This document shows positions 26,453 through 34,767 of a stretch of DNA of 64,000 bases, in pieces (within the stretch, counting starts at the first letter, position 1; every line of letters starts with the position of its first letter). Both the position numbers and the translations under genes were made by a program. The stretch lies in the NCBI RefSeq assembly GCF_963517015.1, contig NZ_CAUQDV010000001.1, forward strand, positions 2,300,001 to 2,364,000. The letters run 5' to 3'. A model generated the notes under the pieces. That model did not search any database. It was not told the origin of the DNA and saw only the letters and a list, made by a program, of their open reading frames with translations. The DNA comes from an uncultured Devosia sp. (GTDB lineage: Bacteria; Pseudomonadota; Alphaproteobacteria; Rhizobiales; Devosiaceae).

Positions 26453-27103
26453 ATGCTCAGTATTGATGAAATCGGTCCGCCGCCTCGGATCGTCAATTTT
26501 GACGTCCATGATGTCCGTTATATTTGCTCTGTGCCAGGTCGCTATGGGCTGTCGCAACAGAGGCACGATCCTCATGGCAGGATCGCTGTCTTTGCTTGCC
26601 GTCTCCGCTCCATATCCACCCAGATGGCGGTGATGACCGGTCCGGTCGCTGGAAGGCCGGGTGATCGTGTGGTGGCTCACTTCGACCAGTTCGGCATCGT
26701 GCGCGGGCTTGTTGCGCGGCAGCTACCCTCTGGTTTTGTCTTGAAACTGCAATTGGACGACATCGAGCGCAACAAGCTTGGGGCCAAGATATCCTGGCAC
26801 AAGAAGCATGCCCTGGGCGTACTGCCCGATCGCCGGGCACACAAGCGCATCATCCCGCGCGAGCCACGTACCCTGATCACGCTGGGCGACGGCAAGCAGG
26901 TGCCCTGTTTCGTCATCGACATTTCCCAATCGGGCGTAGCGGTTTCAGCCGATCTCTGGCCGGCGATCGGCACGCCGATGGCCGTCGGCAAGCTGGTTGG
27001 ACGCGTGGTGCGCTATCTCGATGTCGGCTTTGCGCTGCAGTTCATGCAGGTCCAGGAGTTGGACCAGCTGGAGGTGCTTATGGGTCCGCCAGTGCGGCAA
27101 TAG
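26453..27103 (+). CDS. PilZ-domain protein, second of a tandem pair
   Basis: This 216-residue paralog of the preceding gene shares the same layout. Its N-terminal half contains FDQFGIVRGLVARQLPSGFVLKL, and its C-terminal PilZ domain has RRAHKRIIPR (RxxxR) and DISQSGVAVS (DxSxxG). The two proteins align along their whole length, which points to an old tandem duplication followed by divergence. Both binding motifs are kept, so both copies are probably functional receptors. A strong terminator follows. Confidence 0.85.
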   Translation: MLSIDEIGPPPRIVNFDVHDVRYICSVPGRYGLSQQRHDPHGRIAVFACRLRSISTQMAVMTGPVAGRPGDRVVAHFDQFGIVRGLVARQLPSGFVLKLQLDDIERNKLGAKISWHKKHALGVLPDRRAHKRIIPREPRTLITLGDGKQVPCFVIDISQSGVAVSADLWPAIGTPMAVGKLVGRVVRYLDVGFALQFMQVQELDQLEVLMGPPVRQ

Positions 27104-27124
27104 TCCAGGTCGTTGCTCCAAACA

Positions 27125-27150
27125 AAAAGGGCTCCTCGCGGAGCCCTTTT
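27125..27150. terminator. Bidirectional terminator between PilZ gene 2 and glnA
   Basis: AAAAGGGCTCC, a TCGC loop and GGAGCCCTTTT form a perfect stem with A and T runs on either side, serving both convergent genes. Confidence 0.92.
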
Positions 27151-27170
27151 CACATTCAGAACACCAGCGC

Positions 27171-28580
27171 TTAGGCCGAGTAGTACATTTCGTATTCGAC
27201 CGGATGCGGGGTGTGCTCGAACTTGACCACTTCCTGCATCTTGAGCTCGATGTAGCTGTCGATGAAATCGTCGTCCATGACGCCGCCGACCTTGAGGAAG
27301 TCGCGGTTCTTGTCGAGATTGTCGAGGGCTTCACGCAGCGAGCCGGAGACGGTCGGGATCTGCATCAGTTCCTGGCGCGGCAGCTCGTAGAGATCCTTGT
27401 CCATCGGGTCGCCGGGGTGGATCTTGTTCTTGATGCCGTCGAGGCCAGCCATGAGCAGGGCCGTGTAGGCGAGGTAGGGGTTGGCCAGCGGATCGGGGAA
27501 GCGGACTTCGACGCGCTTGGCCTTGGGCGACTGGCCGAAGGGGATACGGCAGGACGCCGAACGGTTACGGGCCGAATAGGCCAGCAGAACAGGAGCTTCG
27601 AAGCCAGGCACCAGGCGCTTGTAGCTGTTGGTGGTCGGGTTGGTGAAGGCGTTGATCGCCTTGGCATGCTTGATGACGCCGCCGATGTAATAGAGGCAGT
27701 CCATCGACAGGCCGGCATACTGATCGCCAGCGAAGAGCGGCTTGCCGTCCTTCCAGATCGACATGTGGCAGTGCATGCCCGAGCCATTGTCGCCATAGAC
27801 GGGCTTTGGCATGAAGGTTGCGGTCTTGCCATAGGCATTGGCAACCTGCTGCACGGCATACTTGTAGATGAGCACGTCGTCAGCCGAGGCGATCATCTGC
27901 TTGTACTTGAGGCCGAGCTCGTGCTGTGCCGACGCCACTTCGTGGTGGTGCTTCTCGATGATGACGCCCATCTGGCCCATGGCTTCGAGCATCTCGCCAC
28001 GCATGTCCTGGGCGCTGTCCAGCGGGGGAACCGGGAAGTAGCCCTTCTTGAGGCCGATATGGTGGCCGTTGTTGCCGGATTCGTAGTCGGAATTGTTGTT
28101 GGTCGGCAGTTCGTGAGCGTCGACCGAGAAACCCACATTGTAGGTGGTGTTGGAATACTTCACGTCGTCGAAGATGAAGAATTCGGGCTCGGGGCCGAAC
28201 ACGACGGTGTCGCCAACGCCGGACGACTTGACCAGGGCTTCAGCCTTCTTGGCGATCGAGCGCGGGTCGCGGTTATAGGGCTGGTAGGTGGCGGGCTCGA
28301 GAATGTCGCAGTTGATGGCGAGGGTCGAGGCCGCGAAGAAGGGGTCGATATAGGCCGATTCCGGATCGGGCATCAGCACCATGTCGGACTCGTTGATGGC
28401 CTTCCAGCCAGCAATCGACGAGCCGTCGAACATCACACCATCTTCGAACAGGTCGGCATCGACGACCGATGCGTCCATGGTCACATGCTGCAGCTTGCCG
28501 CGCAGGTCGGTGAAGCGCACGTCGAGATACTTGATGTTCTCGTCCTTCATGCGCTGGATGATGTCAGCTCCGGTGGTCAT
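27171..28580 (-). CDS. glnA: Glutamine synthetase type I
   Basis: This dodecameric enzyme makes glutamine from glutamate, ammonia and ATP. The 469-residue length is normal for the type I-beta form. Motifs seen are MFDGSSIAGW, the metal-site EPEFFIFD, the NGSGMHCHMS loop, the ATP-binding KRLVPGFEAPV and RNRSASCRIP. The target of adenylylation is in KDLYELP near residue 398, so activity is probably controlled by GlnE. It lies 65 bp downstream of glnB and is probably co-transcribed from the sigma-54-type promoter before glnB. An AGGGGA site precedes the ATG. Confidence 0.97.
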   Translation of the reverse strand: MTTGADIIQRMKDENIKYLDVRFTDLRGKLQHVTMDASVVDADLFEDGVMFDGSSIAGWKAINESDMVLMPDPESAYIDPFFAASTLAINCDILEPATYQPYNRDPRSIAKKAEALVKSSGVGDTVVFGPEPEFFIFDDVKYSNTTYNVGFSVDAHELPTNNNSDYESGNNGHHIGLKKGYFPVPPLDSAQDMRGEMLEAMGQMGVIIEKHHHEVASAQHELGLKYKQMIASADDVLIYKYAVQQVANAYGKTATFMPKPVYGDNGSGMHCHMSIWKDGKPLFAGDQYAGLSMDCLYYIGGVIKHAKAINAFTNPTTNSYKRLVPGFEAPVLLAYSARNRSASCRIPFGQSPKAKRVEVRFPDPLANPYLAYTALLMAGLDGIKNKIHPGDPMDKDLYELPRQELMQIPTVSGSLREALDNLDKNRDFLKVGGVMDDDFIDSYIELKMQEVVKFEHTPHPVEYEMYYSA

Positions 28581-28645
28581 AGGTTTTCCCCTGTTAGACG
28601 GAATGCTTGTTAAACTTGCGGCAGACGATGGCGGGATTGCGGTCC

Positions 28646-28984
28646 CTAGAGTGCGTCGTCGCCGAATTCTCCGGTACGGATACGGATCGCCTGTTCGATG
28701 GAATAGACGAAGATCTTGCCGTCGCCGATGCGGCCGGTCTGGGCGGCATTGCGAATGGCCTCGATGGCTTTTTCAGCCAGCTCGTCGGGGCACACGACTT
28801 CGACCTTAACCTTGGGCAGGAAGTCGACGACATATTCGGCGCCGCGATAAAGCTCGGTATGACCCTTCTGGCGACCAAAGCCCTTGGCCTCGGTCACGGT
28901 GATGCCCTGCAGGCCAACTTCCTGAAGCGCCTCTTTGACTTCGTCGAGCTTGAACGGCTTTACGATAGCCTCGATCTTTTTCAT
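28646..28984 (-). CDS. glnB: Nitrogen regulatory protein PII
   Basis: PII senses 2-oxoglutarate, ATP/ADP and the nitrogen state, and steers GlnE, NtrB and other targets. The 112-residue protein starts at 28984 with a perfect GGAGG site; the longer frame upstream covers the promoter and is not coding. The T-loop GHTELYRGAEY carries the uridylylation residue Y51, and FLPKVKVEVV and the C-terminal TGRIGDGKIFV match PII signatures. The linkage to glnA marks it as GlnB rather than GlnK, which is usually next to amtB. Confidence 0.97.
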   Translation of the reverse strand: MKKIEAIVKPFKLDEVKEALQEVGLQGITVTEAKGFGRQKGHTELYRGAEYVVDFLPKVKVEVVCPDELAEKAIEAIRNAAQTGRIGDGKIFVYSIEQAIRIRTGEFGDDAL

Positions 28985-29026
28985 GTAAGCCTCCACGTGC
29001 CTCTCAGGCGATACCGCACAACCGTA

Positions 29027-29042
29027 TGCACGGGTTGTGCCA
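29027..29042 (-). promoter_or_regulatory. Sigma-54-type promoter of glnB-glnA
   Basis: On the minus strand, TGGCACAACCCGTGCA has the -24 GG and -12 GC exactly 10 bases apart and matches the consensus TGGCACG-N4-TTGCA at most positions. It lies about 43 bp before the glnB start, giving a short leader. RpoN/NtrC control of glnB is well known in proteobacteria. No clear NtrC site was found; a perfect palindrome TGGTCGATATCGACCA at 29097-29112 is upstream but does not match the NtrC pattern. Confidence 0.7.
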
Positions 29043-29058
29043 GTGTGCCAAAACGCCA

Positions 29059-29228
29059 AAAAGCTCTTTATATTGAGCGTGTTATTGATTTGGCGATGGT
29101 CGATATCGACCAGCTTCAAGGCAGTCTGTGTTTAAAATGTAGCCGATCTGCCTATTTGTTGAGCAATGGCGCGGTCGGCCGAGCTGGAGCAAAACAGAAA
29201 ATGGCGCAAAAGTCGCCACACTTTGTCG
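29059..29228. repeat. Intergenic element, copy A
   Basis: This stretch between glnB and tRNA-Leu shares ordered landmarks with 42751-42872: AAGCTC, then ATTGATTTG (29084), then a palindrome around CGAT/ATCG (29097-29112), then TGGAGCAAAA (29185) and a TGGCGCAAA...GCCACACTTT block. Similarity is patchy and the spacing differs. It has no convincing ORF. It may be a diverged dispersed repeat, a conserved regulatory region or a small RNA. Confidence 0.4.
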
Positions 29229-29320
29229 CTTCAGCAATCACGGCAAAAGGCCAAGCAAGGCTTTGACGGGCTTTCCATCTTCATATAGATGCAACGCCAA
29301 CCCGGCCAACGGGTCCTTTT

Positions 29321-29405
29321 GCGGGTGTGGCGGAATTGGTAGACGCACTGGATTTAGGTTCCAGCGCCGCAAGGCGTGGAGGTTCGAGTCCTCTCACCCG
29401 CACCA
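29321..29405 (+). tRNA. tRNA-Leu (anticodon UAG)
   Basis: The acceptor arms GCGGGTG and CACCCGC pair and CCA is encoded (29403-29405). The anticodon stem CTGGA/TCCAG holds the loop TTTAGGT with anticodon TAG. A long variable arm (GCGCCGCAAGGCGT) marks a class II leucine tRNA, and the T arm GAGGTTCGAGTCCTC is standard. Confidence 0.95.
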
Positions 29406-29450
29406 ACAGGACCTGGCCCTTCGAGAACAATGATTACGGGACAAAACCGA

Positions 29451-30830
29451 ATGCAGGTTACCGAGACCCTCAATGAAGGCCTGAAGCGCAAGCTGAGCGT
29501 CACCATTCCGGCCACCGACCTCAACACGCGCCTCAACGCCAAGCTCGAAGAGCTCAAGGGCCAGGCCAACATCAAGGGCTTCCGTCCCGGCAAGGTGCCG
29601 CTGGCGCACATCAAGAAGATGTTCGGCCGTTCGGCGATGTCCGAAGTGATGACCGATGCGATCAACTCGACCGTGTCGGACACGCTCGACGAGCGCAAGG
29701 AACGCGCTGCTGCGCAGCCCAAGGTCGATCTGCCGCAGGATCAGGCCGTGATCAACGACGTGCTCGACGGCAAGTCGGATCTCGCTTTCGAAGTCGAATA
29801 TGAAGTTCTGCCGCCCGTGGCGCTGATGAAGCTTGAAGGCATCAAGCTCAATAAGCCGGTCATCGAGATTTCCGACGAGGAACTCGACGCCGAAGTCACC
29901 CGCGTGTTCGCCCAGAACCGTGGCTACACCGACAAGGGCGATGACGGCGTTGTCGAAACCGGCGATCGTCTCGGCCTCAGCTTTGTTGGCAAGATCGACG
30001 GCGTGCCCTTCGATGGCGGCACCTCCGACCACGCCCACCTGACCGTTGGTTCGGGCGAATTCATCCCCGGCTTCGAAGAGCAGCTGGTTGGCATGAAGAA
30101 GAACGAGACCCGCGAGATCGACGTGACCTTCCCGGCCGACTACCAGAGCACCGAGCTCGCCGGCAAGGCTGCCAAGTTCGAAGTCACGATCCTCCATGTC
30201 GATGGCCCGAACACCGGCGATCTGGATGACGACTTCGCCAAGCGTCTCGGCATGGAAAATGTCGAAGCCCTGCGTGGCGCGGTCAAGACCCAGATGGAAG
30301 CCGCTCTCGAATCGATGAGCCGCCAGCATGTGAAGCGCCAGATTCTTGACGCTCTGGATGAAGGCCACAAGTTCGACGTTCCGGCCCAGCTGGTCGAAGC
30401 CGAGTTCAACACGATCTGGCAGCGCGTCGTCCACGAAGTGGAATCGCATGGTCGTTCGTTTGAAGCCGAAGGCACCACCGAAGAAGCCGCTCGCGAGCAG
30501 TATTCCAAGATCGCCGAGCGCCGTGTGCGCCTGGGTCTGGTCGTTGCCGAAATCGGCAACCAGAACGAAGTCAATGTCACCGAGGAAGAGCACCAGCAGG
30601 CGCTCATCGCCGAAGTGCGTCGCTTCCCGGGCCAGGAACAGCAGGTTTACGACTACTACCGCAAGAACCCGCAGGCCCTTGCTGGCCTGCGCGCTCCGGT
30701 CTTTGAGAACAAGGTCGTCGACTTCATCGCCGAAAAGGGCGACATCACCGACAAGAAGATGACCCGTCAGGAACTGGCCAAGCTGATCCAGGCCGACGAA
30801 GACGAAGTGCCGGAAGAGCATCACCACTAG
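29451..30830 (+). CDS. tig: Trigger factor chaperone
   Basis: Trigger factor binds the ribosome exit tunnel and folds nascent chains. The ATG at 29451 (MQVTETLNEG) gives 460 residues and matches the family start; an earlier ATG at 29430 is possible, and the frame before that runs into the tRNA gene. The N-terminal ribosome-binding signature is GFRPGKVPL. A central FKBP-type prolyl isomerase domain (about 160-245: GDRLGLSFVGKIDGVPFDGG) and a long helical C-terminal domain follow. It lies 45 bp after tRNA-Leu. A strong terminator follows. Confidence 0.96.
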   Translation: MQVTETLNEGLKRKLSVTIPATDLNTRLNAKLEELKGQANIKGFRPGKVPLAHIKKMFGRSAMSEVMTDAINSTVSDTLDERKERAAAQPKVDLPQDQAVINDVLDGKSDLAFEVEYEVLPPVALMKLEGIKLNKPVIEISDEELDAEVTRVFAQNRGYTDKGDDGVVETGDRLGLSFVGKIDGVPFDGGTSDHAHLTVGSGEFIPGFEEQLVGMKKNETREIDVTFPADYQSTELAGKAAKFEVTILHVDGPNTGDLDDDFAKRLGMENVEALRGAVKTQMEAALESMSRQHVKRQILDALDEGHKFDVPAQLVEAEFNTIWQRVVHEVESHGRSFEAEGTTEEAAREQYSKIAERRVRLGLVVAEIGNQNEVNVTEEEHQQALIAEVRRFPGQEQQVYDYYRKNPQALAGLRAPVFENKVVDFIAEKGDITDKKMTRQELAKLIQADEDEVPEEHHH

Positions 30831-30852
30831 GATCCTCTGGATCGATCGAAAG

Positions 30853-30879
30853 AGCCGCCCTGAAAAGGGCGGCTTTTTT
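30853..30879 (+). terminator. Intrinsic terminator of tig
   Basis: AGCCGCCCT, GAAA loop and AGGGCGGCT form a perfect 9-bp stem followed by TTTTT. Confidence 0.93.
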
Positions 30880-30934
30880 ACTTTATGGCTTTGAGCACCC
30901 TATCTGTTTGATGCCCGACCATCAGGATCTTCCC

Positions 30935-32407
30935 ATGACCATCGCCCAGACCGACATTCTGCTCACGCCGCGTGAAATGGGCATGGCCGACCGGCTGGCC
31001 ATCGAGGCCGGCGCGAAGTCGCTGCAGTTGATGGAGGCTGCCGGCAAGGCCGTGGCCGAGGCGATCATCGAGCGCTACTACCAGCGCTCCGTGCTGGTGC
31101 TCTGCGGGCCCGGCAACAACGGCGGCGACGGTTTCGTCATTGCGCGGTTGCTGAAGCAAAAGGGCTGGCCGGTGCAGCTGCGGCTGATCGGCGAGCGGGA
31201 GGCGCTCAAGGGAGATGCTGCGGCCATGGCCGAGTTGTGGACCGGCCGCATCGAAGCGCCGCGCGAGAAGGATATCGATGACGCCGACCTGATCGTCGAT
31301 GCGCTGCTGGGGGCAGGGCTGGATCGCGAGGTCCAGGGTGATTTCGCTGCGATCATCGACGCGATCAACGCGTCCACGCGGCCCGTGGTCAGTATCGACG
31401 TGCCCAGCGGTATAGACGGCGCAACGGGCGCCATTTGCGGTACCGCCGTGCTGGCCGATATGACGGTGACCTTCTTCCGCCTCAAGCCCGGCCATCTGCT
31501 GCAGCCTGGCCGTGACCGCTGCGGCGAGGTGGTGCTGGCCGACATCGGCATTCCCGAAACCGTGCTCGACCAGATCGGACCGAAGGCCTGGCAGAATACG
31601 CAAGCGCTCTGGTCAATTCCGGGTGCCGACAACGAAGGCAACAAATTCCACCGCGGCCATGTCGTGGTTGTTTCCGGCGCACCGCTGCAGACCGGCGCAT
31701 CGCGCCTGGCCGCCATGGGGGCGTTCCGGGTCGGGGCAGGGCTGGTGTCACTCACCGGTAGCGAGGCTGCGCTGCTGGTCCATGCCAATCATGTTACCGC
31801 GGTGATGCTGAAGCCCGCCGAAGATATTTCCGCGCTCACGGAATTGCTGTCCGACGAGCGCATCAATGCCGTGGTCATCGGACCGGCGGTTGGCGTTGGT
31901 GAAGAAACGCGTAACAAAGTACTGACCGTTCTCGATTCAGGTGCTTCAACGGTGCTGGATGCCGATGCGCTGACCAGCTTTGCCGGCGATGCGACGCCCC
32001 TGTTTAATGCGATCAAGGCGACTAAGCGCCCGGTCGTGATGACGCCCCATGAAGGCGAATTCCAGCGCCTCTTCGGCGATGTGCCCGGCGGCAAACTCGA
32101 CAAGGCACGCGCGGCTGCCGAGCATTCCGGCGCCATCATCATTCTCAAGGGCAGCGATACCGTCGTAGCAAGCCCGGACGGTCGTGCGGCGATCAATGCC
32201 AATGCGCCTGCCTGGCTCGGCACGGCGGGTTCAGGCGACGTGCTGGCCGGTATGGCTGCGGGCCTGATGGGGCAGGGCATGGACGGCTGGGAAGCCGCCT
32301 GTGGCGCAGTCTGGCTCCATGCCGAGGCCGCCAACCGTTTCGGCGGCCCCGGGCTGATCAGCGAAGACTTGCCACTGCTGGTACCGGGCGTTTTGGCGAG
32401 CCTTTAA
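30935..32407 (+). CDS. nnr: Bifunctional NAD(P)HX epimerase / ADP-dependent NAD(P)HX dehydratase
   Basis: This enzyme repairs hydrated NADH and NADPH. The N-terminal half (about 1-215) is a YjeF_N epimerase domain with CGPGNNGGDGFVIARLL. The C-terminal half is a ribokinase-like dehydratase with PHEGEFQRLF and the nucleotide-site motif GTAGSGDVLAGMAAGL. The two-domain order is as in E. coli Nnr. The ATG at 30935 (MTIAQTDILLT) has an AGGA site eight bases before it; starts further upstream lack one. Length is about 490 residues, which is normal. Confidence 0.94.
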   Translation: MTIAQTDILLTPREMGMADRLAIEAGAKSLQLMEAAGKAVAEAIIERYYQRSVLVLCGPGNNGGDGFVIARLLKQKGWPVQLRLIGEREALKGDAAAMAELWTGRIEAPREKDIDDADLIVDALLGAGLDREVQGDFAAIIDAINASTRPVVSIDVPSGIDGATGAICGTAVLADMTVTFFRLKPGHLLQPGRDRCGEVVLADIGIPETVLDQIGPKAWQNTQALWSIPGADNEGNKFHRGHVVVVSGAPLQTGASRLAAMGAFRVGAGLVSLTGSEAALLVHANHVTAVMLKPAEDISALTELLSDERINAVVIGPAVGVGEETRNKVLTVLDSGASTVLDADALTSFAGDATPLFNAIKATKRPVVMTPHEGEFQRLFGDVPGGKLDKARAAAEHSGAIIILKGSDTVVASPDGRAAINANAPAWLGTAGSGDVLAGMAAGLMGQGMDGWEAACGAVWLHAEAANRFGGPGLISEDLPLLVPGVLASL

Positions 32408-32477
32408 AAAAGTGCACAAATAGTCGAAGGCCGATAAGTCGGCTCGTCGAGACCATGTTCAACCATGGAGAAGAAGC

Positions 32478-32876
32478 ATGAAATTCCTCGTTCTCGTTGA
32501 TTTCCTGCCCGACGCCTTTGCCGATGCGACGCCCGACGACCAACGCCGACTTGACGACGCCACGATCGCGCATGACCGCAAGCTGCGCGACGGTGGCCAC
32601 CTGCTGATCGCCTCGCCGCTGCAGGACCCATCCACTACCGTCACCATCGACCGCCGCCTTGGCCTGTCGCTCGACCGTATCGACGGACCCTATGCCGAAG
32701 CCAAGGAGGTCATCGGCGGGTTTTTGCTGATCGAAGCCGCCGATATGGCCTCTGCAAAAGCTCTGTTCGATGACGACCCGATCACCCGCTATGGCCGCCT
32801 GCAAATCCGCCCGCTGATGGAAGAACACCGCCATAGCGAGACGGGCGAAGGGCGACCGGATTTCAAGGCGCTGTAG
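32478..32876 (+). CDS. YCII/DGPF-domain protein
   Basis: This 132-residue protein has the family motif DGPYAEAKEVIGGFLLIEA, the variant of DGPF found in YCII-related proteins, and an N-terminal MKFLVLVDF strand. Such proteins form small dimeric alpha-beta barrels; most have no assigned activity and some are linked to sigma factors of the ECF class. No sigma factor lies nearby here. A GGAG site precedes the ATG. Confidence 0.85.
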   Translation: MKFLVLVDFLPDAFADATPDDQRRLDDATIAHDRKLRDGGHLLIASPLQDPSTTVTIDRRLGLSLDRIDGPYAEAKEVIGGFLLIEAADMASAKALFDDDPITRYGRLQIRPLMEEHRHSETGEGRPDFKAL

Positions 32877-32963
32877 GGATTTGGGTAACGGAGCGATCAC
32901 CCGATTGCTCCGTTGAAGAAAACAAGGAGTTCTTTATACTCAAGGGCTCGGCAGGAGGTCCTG

Positions 32964-33200
32964 ATGATCAGGCACACGATCAAGTTCGAGATTGAAGCGG
33001 AGACCTACGAGGACCTGCAATCCCTCGCAAAGGCGAAGGGTGTGGACGTGGATAGCATGTTGCAGGAGGCGTTCACGCTTCTCCTTGAAGATGCTGAGGA
33101 TATGGCAGCCATCGCCGAATATGAGCGGCAAAAGGCCGAAGGCACGTTGGAAACGATACCCTTTGCCGACATAAAGCTGCGCCTTGGCCTGGACCGTTGA
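32964..33200 (+). CDS. RelB-like antitoxin
   Basis: This 78-residue acidic protein (MIRHTIKFEIEAETYEDLQSLAKAKG...) has a predicted N-terminal DNA-binding strand/helix region and an acidic helical middle (LLEDAEDMAAIAEYERQKAEG), the usual layout of RelB-type antitoxins. A perfect AGGAGG precedes the ATG at 32964. It overlaps the toxin start by 17 bases. The C-terminal part with FADIKLRLGL probably wraps the toxin. Confidence 0.82.
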   Translation: MIRHTIKFEIEAETYEDLQSLAKAKGVDVDSMLQEAFTLLLEDAEDMAAIAEYERQKAEGTLETIPFADIKLRLGLDR

Positions 33201-33453
33201 GCTGTCCAAAGTCGCTGACCGGCAGTTCAACAAGCTCGACCGACCGACGCAGCGACGCATCGCTGACTTTATCGACCACCGGCTTTCGGCGGTCGATGAT
33301 CCAAGGTCACTGGGGCGCGCACTGTCGGGGCCCCACCTCGGCAAGCTGTGGCGCTTTCGCGTCGGCGACTATCGCCTGATCGGCGATATTCAGGACAACC
33401 GTGTAGTGATCTTCATTGTTGAAATCGATCACCGCAGTGCCATTTACCGGTGA
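33184..33453 (+). CDS. RelE-family toxin
   Basis: This 89-residue protein starts with TTG inside the antitoxin gene. It matches RelE mRNA interferases: WTVELSKVADRQFNKLDRPTQRRI, then GPHLGKLWRFRVGDYRLIGDIQDNRVVIFIVEIDHRSAIYR, with basic and aromatic residues in the usual C-terminal positions. RelE toxins cut mRNA in the ribosomal A site. The weak start codon may keep its level below that of the antitoxin. Its 3' end overlaps a BrnA-like reading frame. Confidence 0.87.
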   Translation: MAWTVELSKVADRQFNKLDRPTQRRIADFIDHRLSAVDDPRSLGRALSGPHLGKLWRFRVGDYRLIGDIQDNRVVIFIVEIDHRSAIYR

Positions 33454-33559
33454 ACGCCGGCCACGGCGCCTCGATCCCGAGGTCGTGGAAAAGTTCAAAG
33501 CCACAGGAAAAGGTTGGCAAGCGCGCATCAATGATGTCTTGAAGGCAGCCAAACTCTAG
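33416..33559 (+). pseudogene. BrnA/DUF4415-like antitoxin C-terminal remnant or micro-ORF
   Basis: In another frame overlapping the end of relE, up to 47 codons are open (possible TTG starts at 33416 and 33419, GTG at 33437). The last 30 residues, RRLDPEVVEKFKATGKGWQ followed by ARINDVLKAAKL, are a strong match to the DNA-binding C-terminal signature of BrnA/DUF4415 antitoxins (RLDxxVxxxFKxxGxGWQxRIN). The usual N-terminal half is missing and no BrnT-like toxin is seen. It is best read as a remnant, though it could still be translated by coupling to relE. Confidence 0.55.
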
Positions 33560-33582
33560 ACTCGCATCTTTCGGAGCCCATC

Positions 33583-33816
33583 ATGAGCGACCTGACCCTG
33601 GCCCTTGCCACCGACAATATCTATGCCTCGATCAAGAACAATAACGAGGACATCGATCTTCACATTGCCGCGCTGAAGGCAGCGATGGCGCGGGATGGCG
33701 TCAAGGAAGCCGTGTTCGAGCCATCAAAGCTTGCCCAGTCCAATCGTCAGGGCCGCAAGATCATGCAGTCCTATTTCAAGAAGAAGGGCGTGGCCGTCAG
33801 CTTTGCCGCCGAGTGA
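33583..33816 (+). CDS. Conserved small protein of unknown function (77 aa)
   Basis: This compact, mostly helical cytoplasmic protein begins MSDLTLALATDNIYASI and ends in KLAQSNRQGRKIMQSYFKKKGVAV, with a basic C-terminal half. Similar small proteins occur in Hyphomicrobiales without known function. A GGAG site lies before the ATG. It sits alone between the toxin-antitoxin remnant and clpP. Confidence 0.75.
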   Translation: MSDLTLALATDNIYASIKNNNEDIDLHIAALKAAMARDGVKEAVFEPSKLAQSNRQGRKIMQSYFKKKGVAVSFAAE

Positions 33817-33887
33817 TCGGGCAGGGTGACGGGCAATCCATAAAATCCCCGACATTCACCCTTCCGTCACATCGCGCGCTTCCGCTA

Positions 33888-33916
33888 TTGAAGCCTGCCG
33901 CATTGCCGCCTATCTG
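33888..33916 (+). promoter_or_regulatory. Candidate promoter of clpP
   Basis: TTGAAG (33888-33893) and TATCTG (33911-33916) are 17 bp apart. The overlapping TTGAA and CCTAT pattern also resembles a heat-shock (RpoH) promoter of alphaproteobacteria. It would give a leader of about 150 nt. Confidence 0.35.
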
Positions 33917-34076
33917 TGCCTTTACCCGCTCTTAAGGCGGGATGGGCTGGTATCCACATCGGTCGATTCGACATTCCGGCATGATCCCCGGACCCCCGCT
34001 GTCCGAGTTCGGGAAGGGATCGTGTTTTCAAGCAAGGCCGGCCAGGTCCGCCACAGGCACGGCAAAGGGGCATCAC

Positions 34077-34706
34077 ATGCGGGATCCGCACGATATCTAC
34101 ATGAACACGCTCGTTCCCATGGTTGTGGAACAGTCCAACCGTGGCGAGCGTGCCTTCGACATCTATTCGCGTCTGCTGCGCGAGCGCATCATTTTCGTCA
34201 CCGGCGTGGTCGAGGACAATATGGCCTCGCTCATCGTGGCGCAGCTGCTGTTCCTCGAATCGGAAAACCCGAAGAAGGAAATCGCGCTCTACATCAATTC
34301 GCCCGGCGGCGTGGTGACGGCAGGCCTGTCGATCTACGACACCATGCAGTTCATCCGTCCGGCTGTGGCCACCATGGTCATGGGCCAGGCTGCATCCATG
34401 GGTTCGCTGCTGCTCGCTGCTGGCGAAGCCGGCATGCGTACCTCGCTGCCGAACTCGCGCATCATGGTTCACCAGCCTTCCGGCGGCTATCAGGGTCAGG
34501 TCACTGACATCCTGATTCATGCCAAGGAAGTCGAGGGTTTGAAGCGTCGTCTTAATCAGATTTATGAGAAGCACACCGGCCGAACCTACGAGGAAATCGA
34601 ACGCGCTCTCGAGCGTGACAATTTCCTGTCGCCGGAAGAAGCCAAGACCTTCGGCCTGATCGACAGCATCCACGAGAAGCGTGTCGTTCCGGATGTGCAG
34701 GCCTGA
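34077..34706 (+). CDS. clpP: ATP-dependent Clp protease proteolytic subunit
   Basis: ClpP forms the tetradecameric serine protease chamber that works with ClpX and ClpA. The ATG at 34077 (MRDPHDIYMNTL) with an AGGGG site gives 209 residues; the longer upstream frame is not conserved-looking. The catalytic serine is in GQAASMGS (S107), the histidine in IMVHQPSGG (H132), and the acidic residue lies further on near DILIHAKE. The N-terminus includes a short propeptide-like segment. It is followed by a strong hairpin before clpX. Confidence 0.97.
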   Translation: MRDPHDIYMNTLVPMVVEQSNRGERAFDIYSRLLRERIIFVTGVVEDNMASLIVAQLLFLESENPKKEIALYINSPGGVVTAGLSIYDTMQFIRPAVATMVMGQAASMGSLLLAAGEAGMRTSLPNSRIMVHQPSGGYQGQVTDILIHAKEVEGLKRRLNQIYEKHTGRTYEEIERALERDNFLSPEEAKTFGLIDSIHEKRVVPDVQA

Positions 34707-34767
34707 TTTGGCAGCGTTAAGCACAATGCCGCTGCGCCGTGGACTGTGATCCAAGCGCAATTGCTTC

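Noticed and set aside
29097..29112. NtrC operator for glnB
   Set aside because: The palindrome TGGTCGATATCGACCA does not match the TGCACC-N5-GGTGCA pattern, so it is reported only as an unassigned palindrome.
29394..30827. Antisense open frame opposite tig
   Set aside because: It mirrors tig almost exactly; no family match.
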